NCBI GenBank assembly: GCA_001898505.1
Contig: MKTZ01000013.1
Coordinates: forward strand, 19,882-83,881
Direction of reading: 5' to 3'
DNA length: 64,000 nucleotides
From: Sphingobacteriales bacterium 50-39
GTDB taxonomy: Bacteria > Bacteroidota > Bacteroidia > Chitinophagales > Chitinophagaceae
The position numbers and the translations under genes were made by a program. The notes beneath the pieces are model-generated. The model saw only the letters and a list, made by a program, of their open reading frames with translations, was not told the origin of the DNA and made no database searches. Of the stretch, positions 42,844 through 51,787 are shown one piece after another (the first letter of the stretch is position 1; each line of letters opens with the position of its first letter).

Positions 42844-45800
42844 ATGCGAAAATTGATCCTGAACCTCACCGTCTCCCTATTGCTGATGGCAGTGATCATC
42901 CCCCGGGCTATTGGCCAGGGCCGCTCCATCAGCGGCGCCGTAAGGGATGAAAAGGGAAATGTCCTTGCGGCTGCAACAGTGGCCGTTAAAGGAATGAATA
43001 TATCCTCCACAACCGATGCCGACGGGCATTTTACCCTCGCCGTTCCCACCCGGGCCAAAACACTGGTGATAAGTTATGTAGGCATGCAAACGGCCGAGTT
43101 GGCCATCCCTTCCGCCGGGGAAGTGCGGGTTGTCCTTCAGCCTGCTGTCTCCAACCTGGGCGATGTCGTCGTCGTGGCTTATGGCACTGTAAAAAAGAAG
43201 GACCTCACCGGGTCGGTGAGCGTCTTAAAGGGCGCTGACCTGATGAAAGGCAATCCAACGAATATCGTAGCCGGCATGCAGGGCAAGATTGCCGGTGCGA
43301 CCATCAGTCAGAGCGACGGGGCGCCTGGCGCCGGCCTGAACATCACCATCCGGGGATCGAACTCTTTTCTCGGCACGCAACCCCTGTTCGTCGTGGACGG
43401 CATACCATATGTCGTAGGCAACAGCGATGCAACGCCTTCCTCCGTATCGGGCGGGGAACAGGCTTCCGTCAATGCCCTTTCTTTCCTCAATCCTAATGAT
43501 ATCGAGTCCATCAGTATCCTGAAGGACGCCTCGGCTACTGCCATCTATGGTTCCAGGGGCGCCAACGGGGTGGTGATCATCACCACTAAGAAAGGGAAGA
43601 TGGGCGGCGACAAGGTGGAACTCAATGCCAACCTGGGGCAGTCCAATGTGTTGCGGACAATAAAGATGCTGGACGCCTATGGGTATGCTACTATGCAGAA
43701 CGAAGCCGTAGGCAATGCCAACTTCTTCGAGCCGGGGCCAACACCGCGCAGCCTGCCTTACCCGGGGGCATGGCAAAAATCGGCCACCAATCCCGACAGC
43801 ATGGTTTATTTCCCGGGTCCGAAGGATTTTATCGGGCGTAGCCATGACTGGCAGCGCCAGATCTTTCAGACAGGGATCACGAACAACTATTCACTCAACC
43901 TCAGCGGCGCCAATGAAGCCGGCAGCTACCTGGTCTCCGGCGCGTATATCAAGCAGACGGGGGTGATCCAAAATTCCCGCTTTGAGCAGTTCAGCGTCCG
44001 CGCCAATATTACACGGAATATCAAGAAATGGCTCGTATTCGGATCGAACACCAACTTTTCTAAGTCCACCAACCAGATGGTGAAGACCAATAACGAGGAC
44101 CTCAGCGGAGGGGTAGGAGTAGTAAAGGCTGCCCTGGCCTTTGCCCCGACGGCTCCGTTGTATGACAGCGGCACCAATAACTTTACCGCGGCCACGCTGA
44201 TCTCCAACCCCTTTGTATATGTCCATTCCGTAAAGAACCAGGTGCTGGTGTCGCAGATATTCTCCGCCAACTACCTGGAAGCGACTTTGGCGAAAGGGCT
44301 TACCCTCCGGCAGAATGTGGGCATCAGCTATTACAATAACCAGCGGGAACAATACTATCCCCGCAGCGTATACGAAGGATTGGCTGCCGCCGGCCTGGCC
44401 TATCAGTCGCAGGGCTGGTACAATTCCATCACCTCTGAAACCATTCTCAATTATGTGAAGACCATCGGGGACCACTCGCTGACCTTTATGGCGGGCAGCA
44501 CCTTCGAAGACCATCAGTATACTACGAAGAACCAAAAGGCGAGCAATTTTGTGAACGACCAGCTGCAGGACAATAACCTGTCCGGCGGGGCACAGAATAC
44601 CTATGCCATCGTCAACAATAAGGGCAAGCGTAACCTCACTTCTTTTATTGCGCGTGTCACCGAGAACTGGAAGGACCGGTATTTGCTGACCCTGTCCTAC
44701 AGGGACGATGCCACCAGCGTTTTCAGCCCGAAATACAGGTGGTCGCAATTCCCTTCGGGCGCTTTTGCCTGGAAGATGTCCAATGAGCCTTTCCTGTTGG
44801 GCAGGCTGGGGCCTGTGAACGATGCCAAGCTGCGTGTCGGTTATGGCCGTACCGGCAACCAGAATATTGCGCCTTATCTCACCATGTCGAAGCTGATACC
44901 CTATCCGTATACGTTTAACGGTACTGTCGCCAATGGATATGCCGACGACTATTATGCCGGACCGGGTAATCTCAACCTGAAGTGGGAGACCACGGACCAG
45001 TATGATCTGGGACTGGACCTGGGGATATGGAAGAACAGGGTGACGATGACCCTGGACTTCTATTACAAAAAAACCCATGACCTGCTGCAGAATATTACCA
45101 TTCCTCCCACCACAGGCTTCGGAACACAGTATGTCAATAGGGGAGAAGTGGAGAACAGGGGCGTGGAGCTGTCGATAGCCGCGGCTGCCATCACCAATCA
45201 TGACTTCAGCTGGAACCTGTCGGGCAATCTTACGATCAACAGGAACAAGCTCCTCAGCCTTGGCGGCGGCGTCCAGGAACAATTCGCCACCCGTATCAAC
45301 ACCAATGGAGACCAGCCCTTTATTCAAAGAGTTGGACATCCCATCGGCGCGCTGTATGGATATGTTGAACAGGGGATCTACAGGAACGAGGCGGAAGTGC
45401 GGGCAGACCCTGTCATGGCAGGACAGCCCGACGCCATCATTGCCAGGACGGTGGGTGAGATCCGGTACAGGGACCTGGACCACAATGCCGCCATTACCGC
45501 AAAGGATCAGACCTTTATCGGTGATGTCAACCCCAAATTCACGTATGGTCTTACGAACAGCTTCACCTATAAGCAATTCGATCTGAACTTCCTCATCCAG
45601 GGAGTATACGGGAATGATATCATCAACATGAACACCTATTATCTTTCGAACATCGGCACGTTCAATAATATCACGCAAAAGATGTGGGACGAGCGCTGGA
45701 CCCCTCAGAACTGGGAGCATGCGAAGAGCCCCAAGGCGGAGCAGCAGTACTGGCGCGCCTTTAAGTTCACCCGCCGGTTTATCGAGGACGGGACCTATAT

Positions 45801-46026
45801 CCGGCTGAGGAACCTGACCTTCGGATACAATGTCGATCTGCGGTCGAAGGGTATACAGACCCTGCGCGTATTCGCTGCCGCGAATAACCTTATTACGATC
45901 ACCAAATACACCGGTTACGACCCCGATATCAACGGATATGGGGACGATCCATCCAGGAGGGGCGTGGACATGGGAGGATATCCCAGTTCCAGGGTATACA
46001 ATATCGGGGTGCAGTGTATTTTTTAA
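42844..46026 (+). CDS. SusC/RagA-type TonB-dependent receptor
   Basis: A 1060-residue receptor heading the second PUL. The signal peptide MRKLILNLTVSLLLMAVIIPRAIGQ is followed by a CarboxypepD_reg-like domain (ISGAVRDEKGNVLAAATVAVK, about 28-105), the motif DVVVVAYGTVKKKDLTGSV, and plug elements TQPLFVVDGIPYVVG and SISILKDASATAIYGSRGANGVVIITTKKG. The barrel ends with VYNIGVQCIF. No STN domain is present, which fits control by the HTCS downstream. The SusD gene starts 19 bases after the stop. Confidence 0.96.
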   Translation: MRKLILNLTVSLLLMAVIIPRAIGQGRSISGAVRDEKGNVLAAATVAVKGMNISSTTDADGHFTLAVPTRAKTLVISYVGMQTAELAIPSAGEVRVVLQPAVSNLGDVVVVAYGTVKKKDLTGSVSVLKGADLMKGNPTNIVAGMQGKIAGATISQSDGAPGAGLNITIRGSNSFLGTQPLFVVDGIPYVVGNSDATPSSVSGGEQASVNALSFLNPNDIESISILKDASATAIYGSRGANGVVIITTKKGKMGGDKVELNANLGQSNVLRTIKMLDAYGYATMQNEAVGNANFFEPGPTPRSLPYPGAWQKSATNPDSMVYFPGPKDFIGRSHDWQRQIFQTGITNNYSLNLSGANEAGSYLVSGAYIKQTGVIQNSRFEQFSVRANITRNIKKWLVFGSNTNFSKSTNQMVKTNNEDLSGGVGVVKAALAFAPTAPLYDSGTNNFTAATLISNPFVYVHSVKNQVLVSQIFSANYLEATLAKGLTLRQNVGISYYNNQREQYYPRSVYEGLAAAGLAYQSQGWYNSITSETILNYVKTIGDHSLTFMAGSTFEDHQYTTKNQKASNFVNDQLQDNNLSGGAQNTYAIVNNKGKRNLTSFIARVTENWKDRYLLTLSYRDDATSVFSPKYRWSQFPSGAFAWKMSNEPFLLGRLGPVNDAKLRVGYGRTGNQNIAPYLTMSKLIPYPYTFNGTVANGYADDYYAGPGNLNLKWETTDQYDLGLDLGIWKNRVTMTLDFYYKKTHDLLQNITIPPTTGFGTQYVNRGEVENRGVELSIAAAAITNHDFSWNLSGNLTINRNKLLSLGGGVQEQFATRINTNGDQPFIQRVGHPIGALYGYVEQGIYRNEAEVRADPVMAGQPDAIIARTVGEIRYRDLDHNAAITAKDQTFIGDVNPKFTYGLTNSFTYKQFDLNFLIQGVYGNDIINMNTYYLSNIGTFNNITQKMWDERWTPQNWEHAKSPKAEQQYWRAFKFTRRFIEDGTYIRLRNLTFGYNVDLRSKGIQTLRVFAAANNLITITKYTGYDPDINGYGDDPSRRGVDMGGYPSSRVYNIGVQCIF

Positions 46027-46045
46027 GGACTAATTACTACAATTC

Positions 46046-47683
46046 ATGTATATGAAAAAGATATTCGGTTTATTGATAAGCGTTGCCGCCCTGTTCAACA
46101 TAGGTTGTAACAAGGTGCTGACGGAAAAACCCTACAGCTTCCTCTCGGCCGCCAACTTCTATAAGAACGAGGCGGATGCCACCGCGGCCGTCAATGGCGT
46201 CTACAATACTTTTTGGGGTTGGGGGATGATGAAGCAGCCATACTGGCTCACTGACCTGGACTGCGACCATGCGATGGGCGCCGACTGGTTCCTTGGGAAT
46301 ATCGGGGCAGGTAACCCTTCCGCCTTTTGGGGGATCAACAACATCTGGGGCGATCACTACCTGTTGATCAGCCGGGCCAATAGCGTGCTGGAGAACATCG
46401 CCAATGTGAACATGAATGCGGACATCCGGAACCGGCTCATCGGAGAGGTGACATTTTTAAGAGGCTGGGCCTATTTCGATCTGGTAAGGGTTTATGGGGC
46501 AGTGCCGGTGCATTTGCACACTGTTGCTTCCGGGGACGCGCCCGATATGCCCAAATCCTCCGTAGCGGAGGTTTTCAATGTAGTGATCAACGACTTTAAG
46601 ACCGCGGAAAAGCTCCTGTTCTCCGCCAGCGACTCCCGTTCCGGTGAAAAGGGCCGCGTGACGAGGGGTGTAGCCTCCGCCTTCCTCGCCAAGGCCTATC
46701 TTACAATGGCCTCCGGTTCGCTGAAAGGGGCATCGCTGACCGTGCAGGGTGGGCAGGACAACGGCATGTACACGTATGCGAAGGACGTCGTGGCTGGCTA
46801 TGACAATTTCGACAGCAGGGCTTATTTCGACTCGGCGAGGATGAAATCCCTGGAAGTGCTGCAAAGCGGAGAGTATTCGCTGTTCCCCAACTTCATGGAT
46901 ATCTGGCAGATCAGCAGCCGCAATCAGAAGGAGCTTATGTGGGAGATACAGGCCCAGGCCGGTAATGACAATCTGCAGACAAACCTATTCTATTATTTCA
47001 ATAGCGCCCAGCCTGATAGGAGCGGTGTCGCCGCCGTATGGATGACGAACAACCACTATAAGGAATACGAGCATGATGACGAACGTATTCTACACGGGGT
47101 GGCGCATCAGTATATCGTGGACTACAGGCAGCCCCAGTATACGAACTATATACTTTATCCGGAAGAGGATACGGCCTTATATAAGACGGATGCCGCGGGG
47201 AATCAATACATATGGAATGGTACCTATTATAATAGGGCATATTGCAACAAGTTCAGCTATGTCTCCAATCCCGGCACTGCGAACTCCGATGCTTATTTCC
47301 CCATGTTGCGCTATGCAGAGGTAATGCTCATATACGCAGAGGCGGAGAACGAGGTCAACGGCCCCACGCCGGAAGCCTACCGGTACGTGGATTCTATCCG
47401 TCTGCGCAGTCATGCGAGCGCAACGCCGGCAGGCCTTTCGCAACCCGACCTTCGCTCCTTCATATTTGCGGAGCGGGGCCGCGAGCTGGTATTCGAGGCG
47501 CAGCGAAGGTATGATCTCCTCCGATGGGGCGTGTACCTGCAGGTGATGAACAAACTGGGTGTCGTCATCCAGGGCAACGACAGACTGACCAAAGTCAGGG
47601 CCGACAGGAACCTGCTGTTCCCCATTTCTACCGATGAGGTCAATACGAATTCCAAATTGGGCGGTAATAACCCCGGCTGGTAA
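46046..47683 (+). CDS. SusD/RagB family lipoprotein
   Basis: A 545-residue surface lipoprotein (from ATG 46046; ATG 46052 gives MKKIFGLLISVAALFNIGC and is equally likely). The lipobox is FNIGC. SusD elements include ADATAAVNGVYNTFWG at the N-terminus and LRYAEVMLIYAEAENEVNG plus RGRELVFEAQRRYDLLRWGVY near the end. The large size and several W/Y-rich loops suggest a bulky oligosaccharide. It is cotranscribed with SusC and followed 23 bases later by the glycan-binding lipoprotein. Confidence 0.95.
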   Translation: MYMKKIFGLLISVAALFNIGCNKVLTEKPYSFLSAANFYKNEADATAAVNGVYNTFWGWGMMKQPYWLTDLDCDHAMGADWFLGNIGAGNPSAFWGINNIWGDHYLLISRANSVLENIANVNMNADIRNRLIGEVTFLRGWAYFDLVRVYGAVPVHLHTVASGDAPDMPKSSVAEVFNVVINDFKTAEKLLFSASDSRSGEKGRVTRGVASAFLAKAYLTMASGSLKGASLTVQGGQDNGMYTYAKDVVAGYDNFDSRAYFDSARMKSLEVLQSGEYSLFPNFMDIWQISSRNQKELMWEIQAQAGNDNLQTNLFYYFNSAQPDRSGVAAVWMTNNHYKEYEHDDERILHGVAHQYIVDYRQPQYTNYILYPEEDTALYKTDAAGNQYIWNGTYYNRAYCNKFSYVSNPGTANSDAYFPMLRYAEVMLIYAEAENEVNGPTPEAYRYVDSIRLRSHASATPAGLSQPDLRSFIFAERGRELVFEAQRRYDLLRWGVYLQVMNKLGVVIQGNDRLTKVRADRNLLFPISTDEVNTNSKLGGNNPGW

Positions 47684-47706
47684 AGGGCGCCTTCCAAACA
47701 AAAAAG

Positions 47707-48855
47707 ATGCATATGCAAACGAAAAAAAATATTCTCTTTCTCTTCGCAGCCGGTGTCATGCTTGCCGGCATACTTGGCACCTCCTGTAAGAAGGATGCCG
47801 CCCCCGATTATGGCATTCCCACTATCACACGGGTAGCACAGCCGCTGGATAGCGCCTCCATTGTTACCGGGAGCTTTACCCAATGGGTGATCATTTACGG
47901 TACGCACCTGGGGTCTACACAATCCGTGTCTTTCAACGACCAGGAAGTGCCTTACAAGACCATCTATGCTTCCGACTCTTCCGTGACGGTGCAGATACCC
48001 CGGGCCATCCCGAAAGATGTAACCAATACGGTGACGGTGACGACAAAGGGTGGGAAGGCTACCTTCAGTTTCACCACCGTGATCCCTCCTCTGCAGCTGA
48101 CAGGCATGCTGAATGAGTATACGGCTGTGGGCGATACACTGATCCTCACAGGCGCGAACTTCGATCTGTACGGTTTGGATACGACGGCCACTTCCGTGAC
48201 GTTCACCGGTGGTTCAACCGTAAATATAGCAGGCGGAACGGCCTCCACCCTGAAGGTGGTGGTGCCAGCCTCAGCGCAGCCCGGACCAGTCACGGTAAAA
48301 GGTATCGCGCCGCTGAATATCTCCATCGCGACCGTCGCCTGGTATTGGGACAATCGGAACTTCCTATTCGACATGTCTAATTTCAATGGCTGGAATGGTA
48401 AGACCTACCTCTCTTCCGGACCTGATCCGGCGCCTGTCAACGGGCCTTATTTCAAGGTAGCAAAGTCCTGGCAGGGCGGATGGGCCTGGGATCCTTTCTG
48501 CAGCAACAACTGCGCCATGCCGGCGGAGCTGGTGAACGATCCCGCCAAATACATCAACTACGCGCTGAAGTTCGAAATGTATACGCCCCTGAATCCCCCG
48601 GCCCTGCCGTTGAAGCTGTATATGGTATTCAACAGCGGCAATTTTAAAGAGTTCTTTTATGATGCGGGTGGCGGTTCGTATCCTTACTCCACGGGAGGAA
48701 AATGGCGTACCTTTACCGTGCCGCTGAGCAGCTGGGGCAACCTGCAGGGTTTTACTTTCTCGAACCCTATCATCATGGAGTTCATGCTAAAGGATTCCAA
48801 TCCCAGCCAGAGCAATTTCTCCATTTGCAATTTCCGTATGGTCCCTATCAATTAA
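47707..48855 (+). CDS. Surface glycan-binding lipoprotein with IPT/TIG domains (SGBP type)
   Basis: A 382-residue lipoprotein, with lipobox LGTSC followed by Lys-Lys. Two IPT/TIG Ig-like domains are visible: about residues 38-125 (VTGSFTQWVIIYGTHLGSTQSVSFND) and 130-210 (AVGDTLILTGANFDLYG). The C-terminal half (about 215-380) contains DMSNFNGWNGKTYLSSG and a W-rich carbohydrate-binding-like fold ending in EFMLKDSNPSQSNFSICNFRM. This layout is that of surface glycan-binding proteins (SGBP-B) of PULs. It should hold polymer near the SusC/SusD pore. It sits between SusD and the fused enzyme. Confidence 0.85.
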   Translation: MHMQTKKNILFLFAAGVMLAGILGTSCKKDAAPDYGIPTITRVAQPLDSASIVTGSFTQWVIIYGTHLGSTQSVSFNDQEVPYKTIYASDSSVTVQIPRAIPKDVTNTVTVTTKGGKATFSFTTVIPPLQLTGMLNEYTAVGDTLILTGANFDLYGLDTTATSVTFTGGSTVNIAGGTASTLKVVVPASAQPGPVTVKGIAPLNISIATVAWYWDNRNFLFDMSNFNGWNGKTYLSSGPDPAPVNGPYFKVAKSWQGGWAWDPFCSNNCAMPAELVNDPAKYINYALKFEMYTPLNPPALPLKLYMVFNSGNFKEFFYDAGGGSYPYSTGGKWRTFTVPLSSWGNLQGFTFSNPIIMEFMLKDSNPSQSNFSICNFRMVPIN

Positions 48856-48874
48856 CCCGTGGTTATCGAAATTT

Positions 48875-51787
48875 ATGAAGTATATATCGCGCTCTTTTCG
48901 ATCTGTTGCCCTTTTAGTGCTTTGTCTGTCTCTGCTGCCGGTGTTGCATGCGCAAGATCCTGCCGAAGGTGTTTTTAATATAAAACGTTATGGCGCCAAA
49001 GGAGACGGCCGTACACTGGACACCAGGGCCATCGGCAAGGCGATCGCTGCCTGTGTGAAGGCCGGAGGCGGGACCGTATATGTTCCCGCCGGCACTTTCG
49101 TGACGGGTACCGTGCAGCTGTTCAGCAATGTCGACCTGCATTTGAGCCCGGGCGCGGTCCTGCTTGCTTCCGACAATACGGCGGACTATCTGTTGCAGAC
49201 GGACTATGGCTTTAGCGGATCGGGCGCGGGCGGAAAGAAGCTGGGACTGATATTTGCCGACAGGGCGGAGAATGTATCCATCACCGGCTCCGGGGTCATC
49301 GATGGTCGTGCAGCCGCCTTTTTCTACATGGACAGCGTACAGGTCAGCAGTGAAGAGGACAGTAAATATTCGCGACAGGGAAAGGCATATATGGATCCCG
49401 CCGGCGCGAAGAATGGCGGTCCTGTCATGTGGAAAGGGGCTTTCGCCGACCGGCCGGGTACACAGATCATCTTTCATGCCTGCAAAAAGGCGGTCATAAA
49501 GGATATCACCGTCCGCAATGCCAATGACTGGACCATCGATCTGAATGCCTGCGATAATGCCAGGGTACAGGGTATATTCATCGACAATGATATGAGCATT
49601 CCCAACAGCGACGGCATCGACATGTATGATTCAAGGAACGTCATCATTTCCGACTGTGATGTCCGTGCAGGGGACGATGCTATCGCGGTGATTGGCACCA
49701 GCAATCTGACCGTGACCAACTGCAAGCTCACTTCAAGGTCCTGCGGCATCCGTATAGGCTACAATGCTTTCAATGACAATCATTCCGGCAACCTGCTTTT
49801 CGACAATATCCGCATTTACGGGGCCAACCGGGGCATCGGTATCTTCCAGCGGCGCAAGGGCGATATGGAGAATATGGTTTTTTCCAATATGATCATCGAC
49901 ACCCGTCTGTATCCCGGGCAATGGTGGGGGCATGGCGAGCCTGTTCATATCTCTGCGCTGCCCGGGCTGGGCTCCAAAGAGGTTGGCAGGATCAGCAACC
50001 TGCGATTCTCCAATATCATTGCCAAAGGGGAAGAGGGGATCGTTATTTATGGCTCGGACGAAAGCAGGTTGCAGGACATCCGGATGGACAACGTACAGTT
50101 GACGATAGTAAAAGGACCGCTGACCGACCAGTATTCAGGCAATTTCGACCTGCGCGCCACCAATGACAGCCGCCAGGCGATCTTTCAGCACGATATTCCC
50201 GCTATCTATGCCCATAAAGTAGATGGTCTTACGCTTAAGGACCTCGACATACGCTGGGGTGGAACGCTGCCGTCCTGGTTTACCAATGCCATTGCCTGCG
50301 ACCATTTCACGGGGCTGCGTATCGAAGGGGTGAAAGGCTCGGCTTCGCCCGCAGTCTTGCCCCGGGAGGCGATGATCGCTTTACGGGATGGGAACGACGC
50401 CGTGCTGAAAGACATAAAGAATACGGGCAAGGGCAGGATACTTTCACAGGAAAGGGTAACTGCACTTGCCGCCGACACCATGGAGACGGCGGGATTGTCC
50501 GTGGGCAGCATTCCCTTGTTTGCTGCGTCGGGTGCATCCTCCGCCCCGCCCGGAAAGATGGATGGTTTTGTAAAACGTGCCGGCCAGACATTTCTGCTGG
50601 ACGGGAAGCCGTATTATTACATCGGGGCAAATTACTGGCAGGGCGGGCTGCTGGCCGTGAGCAAGACAGGCAGACAGAGAGTTCAGCGGGAACTGTCCTT
50701 CCTGGCCAGCCAGGGCGTCACGAACCTGCGTATCGTGGTAGGTGCGGAGGGCAGTGGCGCCATCGACGGATCGTATCGCGTCGGTCCTTCGCTACAGCCG
50801 GAAAAAGGCAAGTTCAGCGAGAATGCCCTGCGGGGGCTGGATTTCCTTTTAACGGAGATGGGCAAACGCAAGATGAAGGCGGTATTGTATTTCAGTAACA
50901 ACTGGGCCTGGAGCGGCGGGTTCCTTCAGTACCTGAACTGGAATGGCCAGCTCCCCGACAGCCTGTTGCTGCGTAAGAATACATGGGACCAGACGAGGGA
51001 CCAAACGGCCCGTTTTTATAGTTGTGATCCCTGTAAGGAAGATTATTATAACCAGGTGAGAAAGATCGTTGGAAGGAAGAACATATATACCGGGGCAGCC
51101 TATGCAGAGGATCCCGTTATCATGGCCTGGGAGCTCGGCAACGAGCCCCGGCCCATGCGTCCTTCCGCCAATGGGGAATATAAACAATGGATCGGCGAGA
51201 CCGCCGCATTGATCAAATCCATAGACAGCCGTCATCTCGTCACCATCGGCACCGAAGGGCAGGCCAGTACGGATGACGATATCCAGCTGTATAAAGATAT
51301 TCATGCCATCGGGTCCATCGATTACCTGACCATCCACGTATGGCCGAAGAACTGGGGATATTTCAGCGATACAGCCATAGCTGCAAGCATGCCTGTTATC
51401 ATTCGTAATACGCGATCCTATATAGACAAGCATGCCGCTGTCGCGCGCAGCCTGGGCAAGCCGCTGGTGATCGAGGAGTTCGGTCTTCCCAGGGATAGAC
51501 AAGCCTTCCATGCGTCCTCTCCTGCTACGCTGAGGAGCCAATACTATGAAATGATGTTCAGCGCAGTGAAAGAGAGCATATTGCATGGCGGAGCCATTGC
51601 CGGCTGCAATTTCTGGGCATTTGGCGGCGAGGGCAGGCCCGTGAATGGACAGATCATGTGGAAACCCGGTGACAGCTTCCTGGGAGATCCTCCCATGGAA
51701 GAGCAGGGGTTGAATGCCGTCTATGACAGCGATGCTTCCGTATGGAGGCTTATCCGCAGCTTCGTCGCCGCAGCCCCTTTCAATTAG
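48875..51787 (+). CDS. Fused glycoside hydrolase: GH28-like beta helix plus GH5 (mannanase-like) domain
   Basis: A 970-residue exported enzyme with two catalytic modules. Residues about 30-545 form a GH28-like right-handed beta helix (YGAKGDGRTLDTRAIGKAI; NSDGIDMYDS with Asp246; AGDDAIAVIG with Asp267/Asp268). The expected GHG histidine site is replaced by SCGIRIGY; a WWGHGEPVHIS motif near 350 is typical of a GH28 side branch. Residues about 562-970 form a GH5 barrel close to the GH5_7 mannanases: GNEPRP gives acid/base Glu757, and VIEEFGLPRD gives nucleophile Glu868. A pectin-type and a mannan-type module in one chain is unusual. The end overlaps the convergent HTCS gene by 8 bases. Confidence 0.9.
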   Translation: MKYISRSFRSVALLVLCLSLLPVLHAQDPAEGVFNIKRYGAKGDGRTLDTRAIGKAIAACVKAGGGTVYVPAGTFVTGTVQLFSNVDLHLSPGAVLLASDNTADYLLQTDYGFSGSGAGGKKLGLIFADRAENVSITGSGVIDGRAAAFFYMDSVQVSSEEDSKYSRQGKAYMDPAGAKNGGPVMWKGAFADRPGTQIIFHACKKAVIKDITVRNANDWTIDLNACDNARVQGIFIDNDMSIPNSDGIDMYDSRNVIISDCDVRAGDDAIAVIGTSNLTVTNCKLTSRSCGIRIGYNAFNDNHSGNLLFDNIRIYGANRGIGIFQRRKGDMENMVFSNMIIDTRLYPGQWWGHGEPVHISALPGLGSKEVGRISNLRFSNIIAKGEEGIVIYGSDESRLQDIRMDNVQLTIVKGPLTDQYSGNFDLRATNDSRQAIFQHDIPAIYAHKVDGLTLKDLDIRWGGTLPSWFTNAIACDHFTGLRIEGVKGSASPAVLPREAMIALRDGNDAVLKDIKNTGKGRILSQERVTALAADTMETAGLSVGSIPLFAASGASSAPPGKMDGFVKRAGQTFLLDGKPYYYIGANYWQGGLLAVSKTGRQRVQRELSFLASQGVTNLRIVVGAEGSGAIDGSYRVGPSLQPEKGKFSENALRGLDFLLTEMGKRKMKAVLYFSNNWAWSGGFLQYLNWNGQLPDSLLLRKNTWDQTRDQTARFYSCDPCKEDYYNQVRKIVGRKNIYTGAAYAEDPVIMAWELGNEPRPMRPSANGEYKQWIGETAALIKSIDSRHLVTIGTEGQASTDDDIQLYKDIHAIGSIDYLTIHVWPKNWGYFSDTAIAASMPVIIRNTRSYIDKHAAVARSLGKPLVIEEFGLPRDRQAFHASSPATLRSQYYEMMFSAVKESILHGGAIAGCNFWAFGGEGRPVNGQIMWKPGDSFLGDPPMEEQGLNAVYDSDASVWRLIRSFVAAAPFN

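Noticed and set aside
43891..45720. Long open frame of 609 codons on the minus strand inside the SusC gene
   Set aside because: It lies fully antisense to a clear SusC with all family motifs; its translation shows no domain. Long antisense frames are common in G+C-balanced SusC genes.
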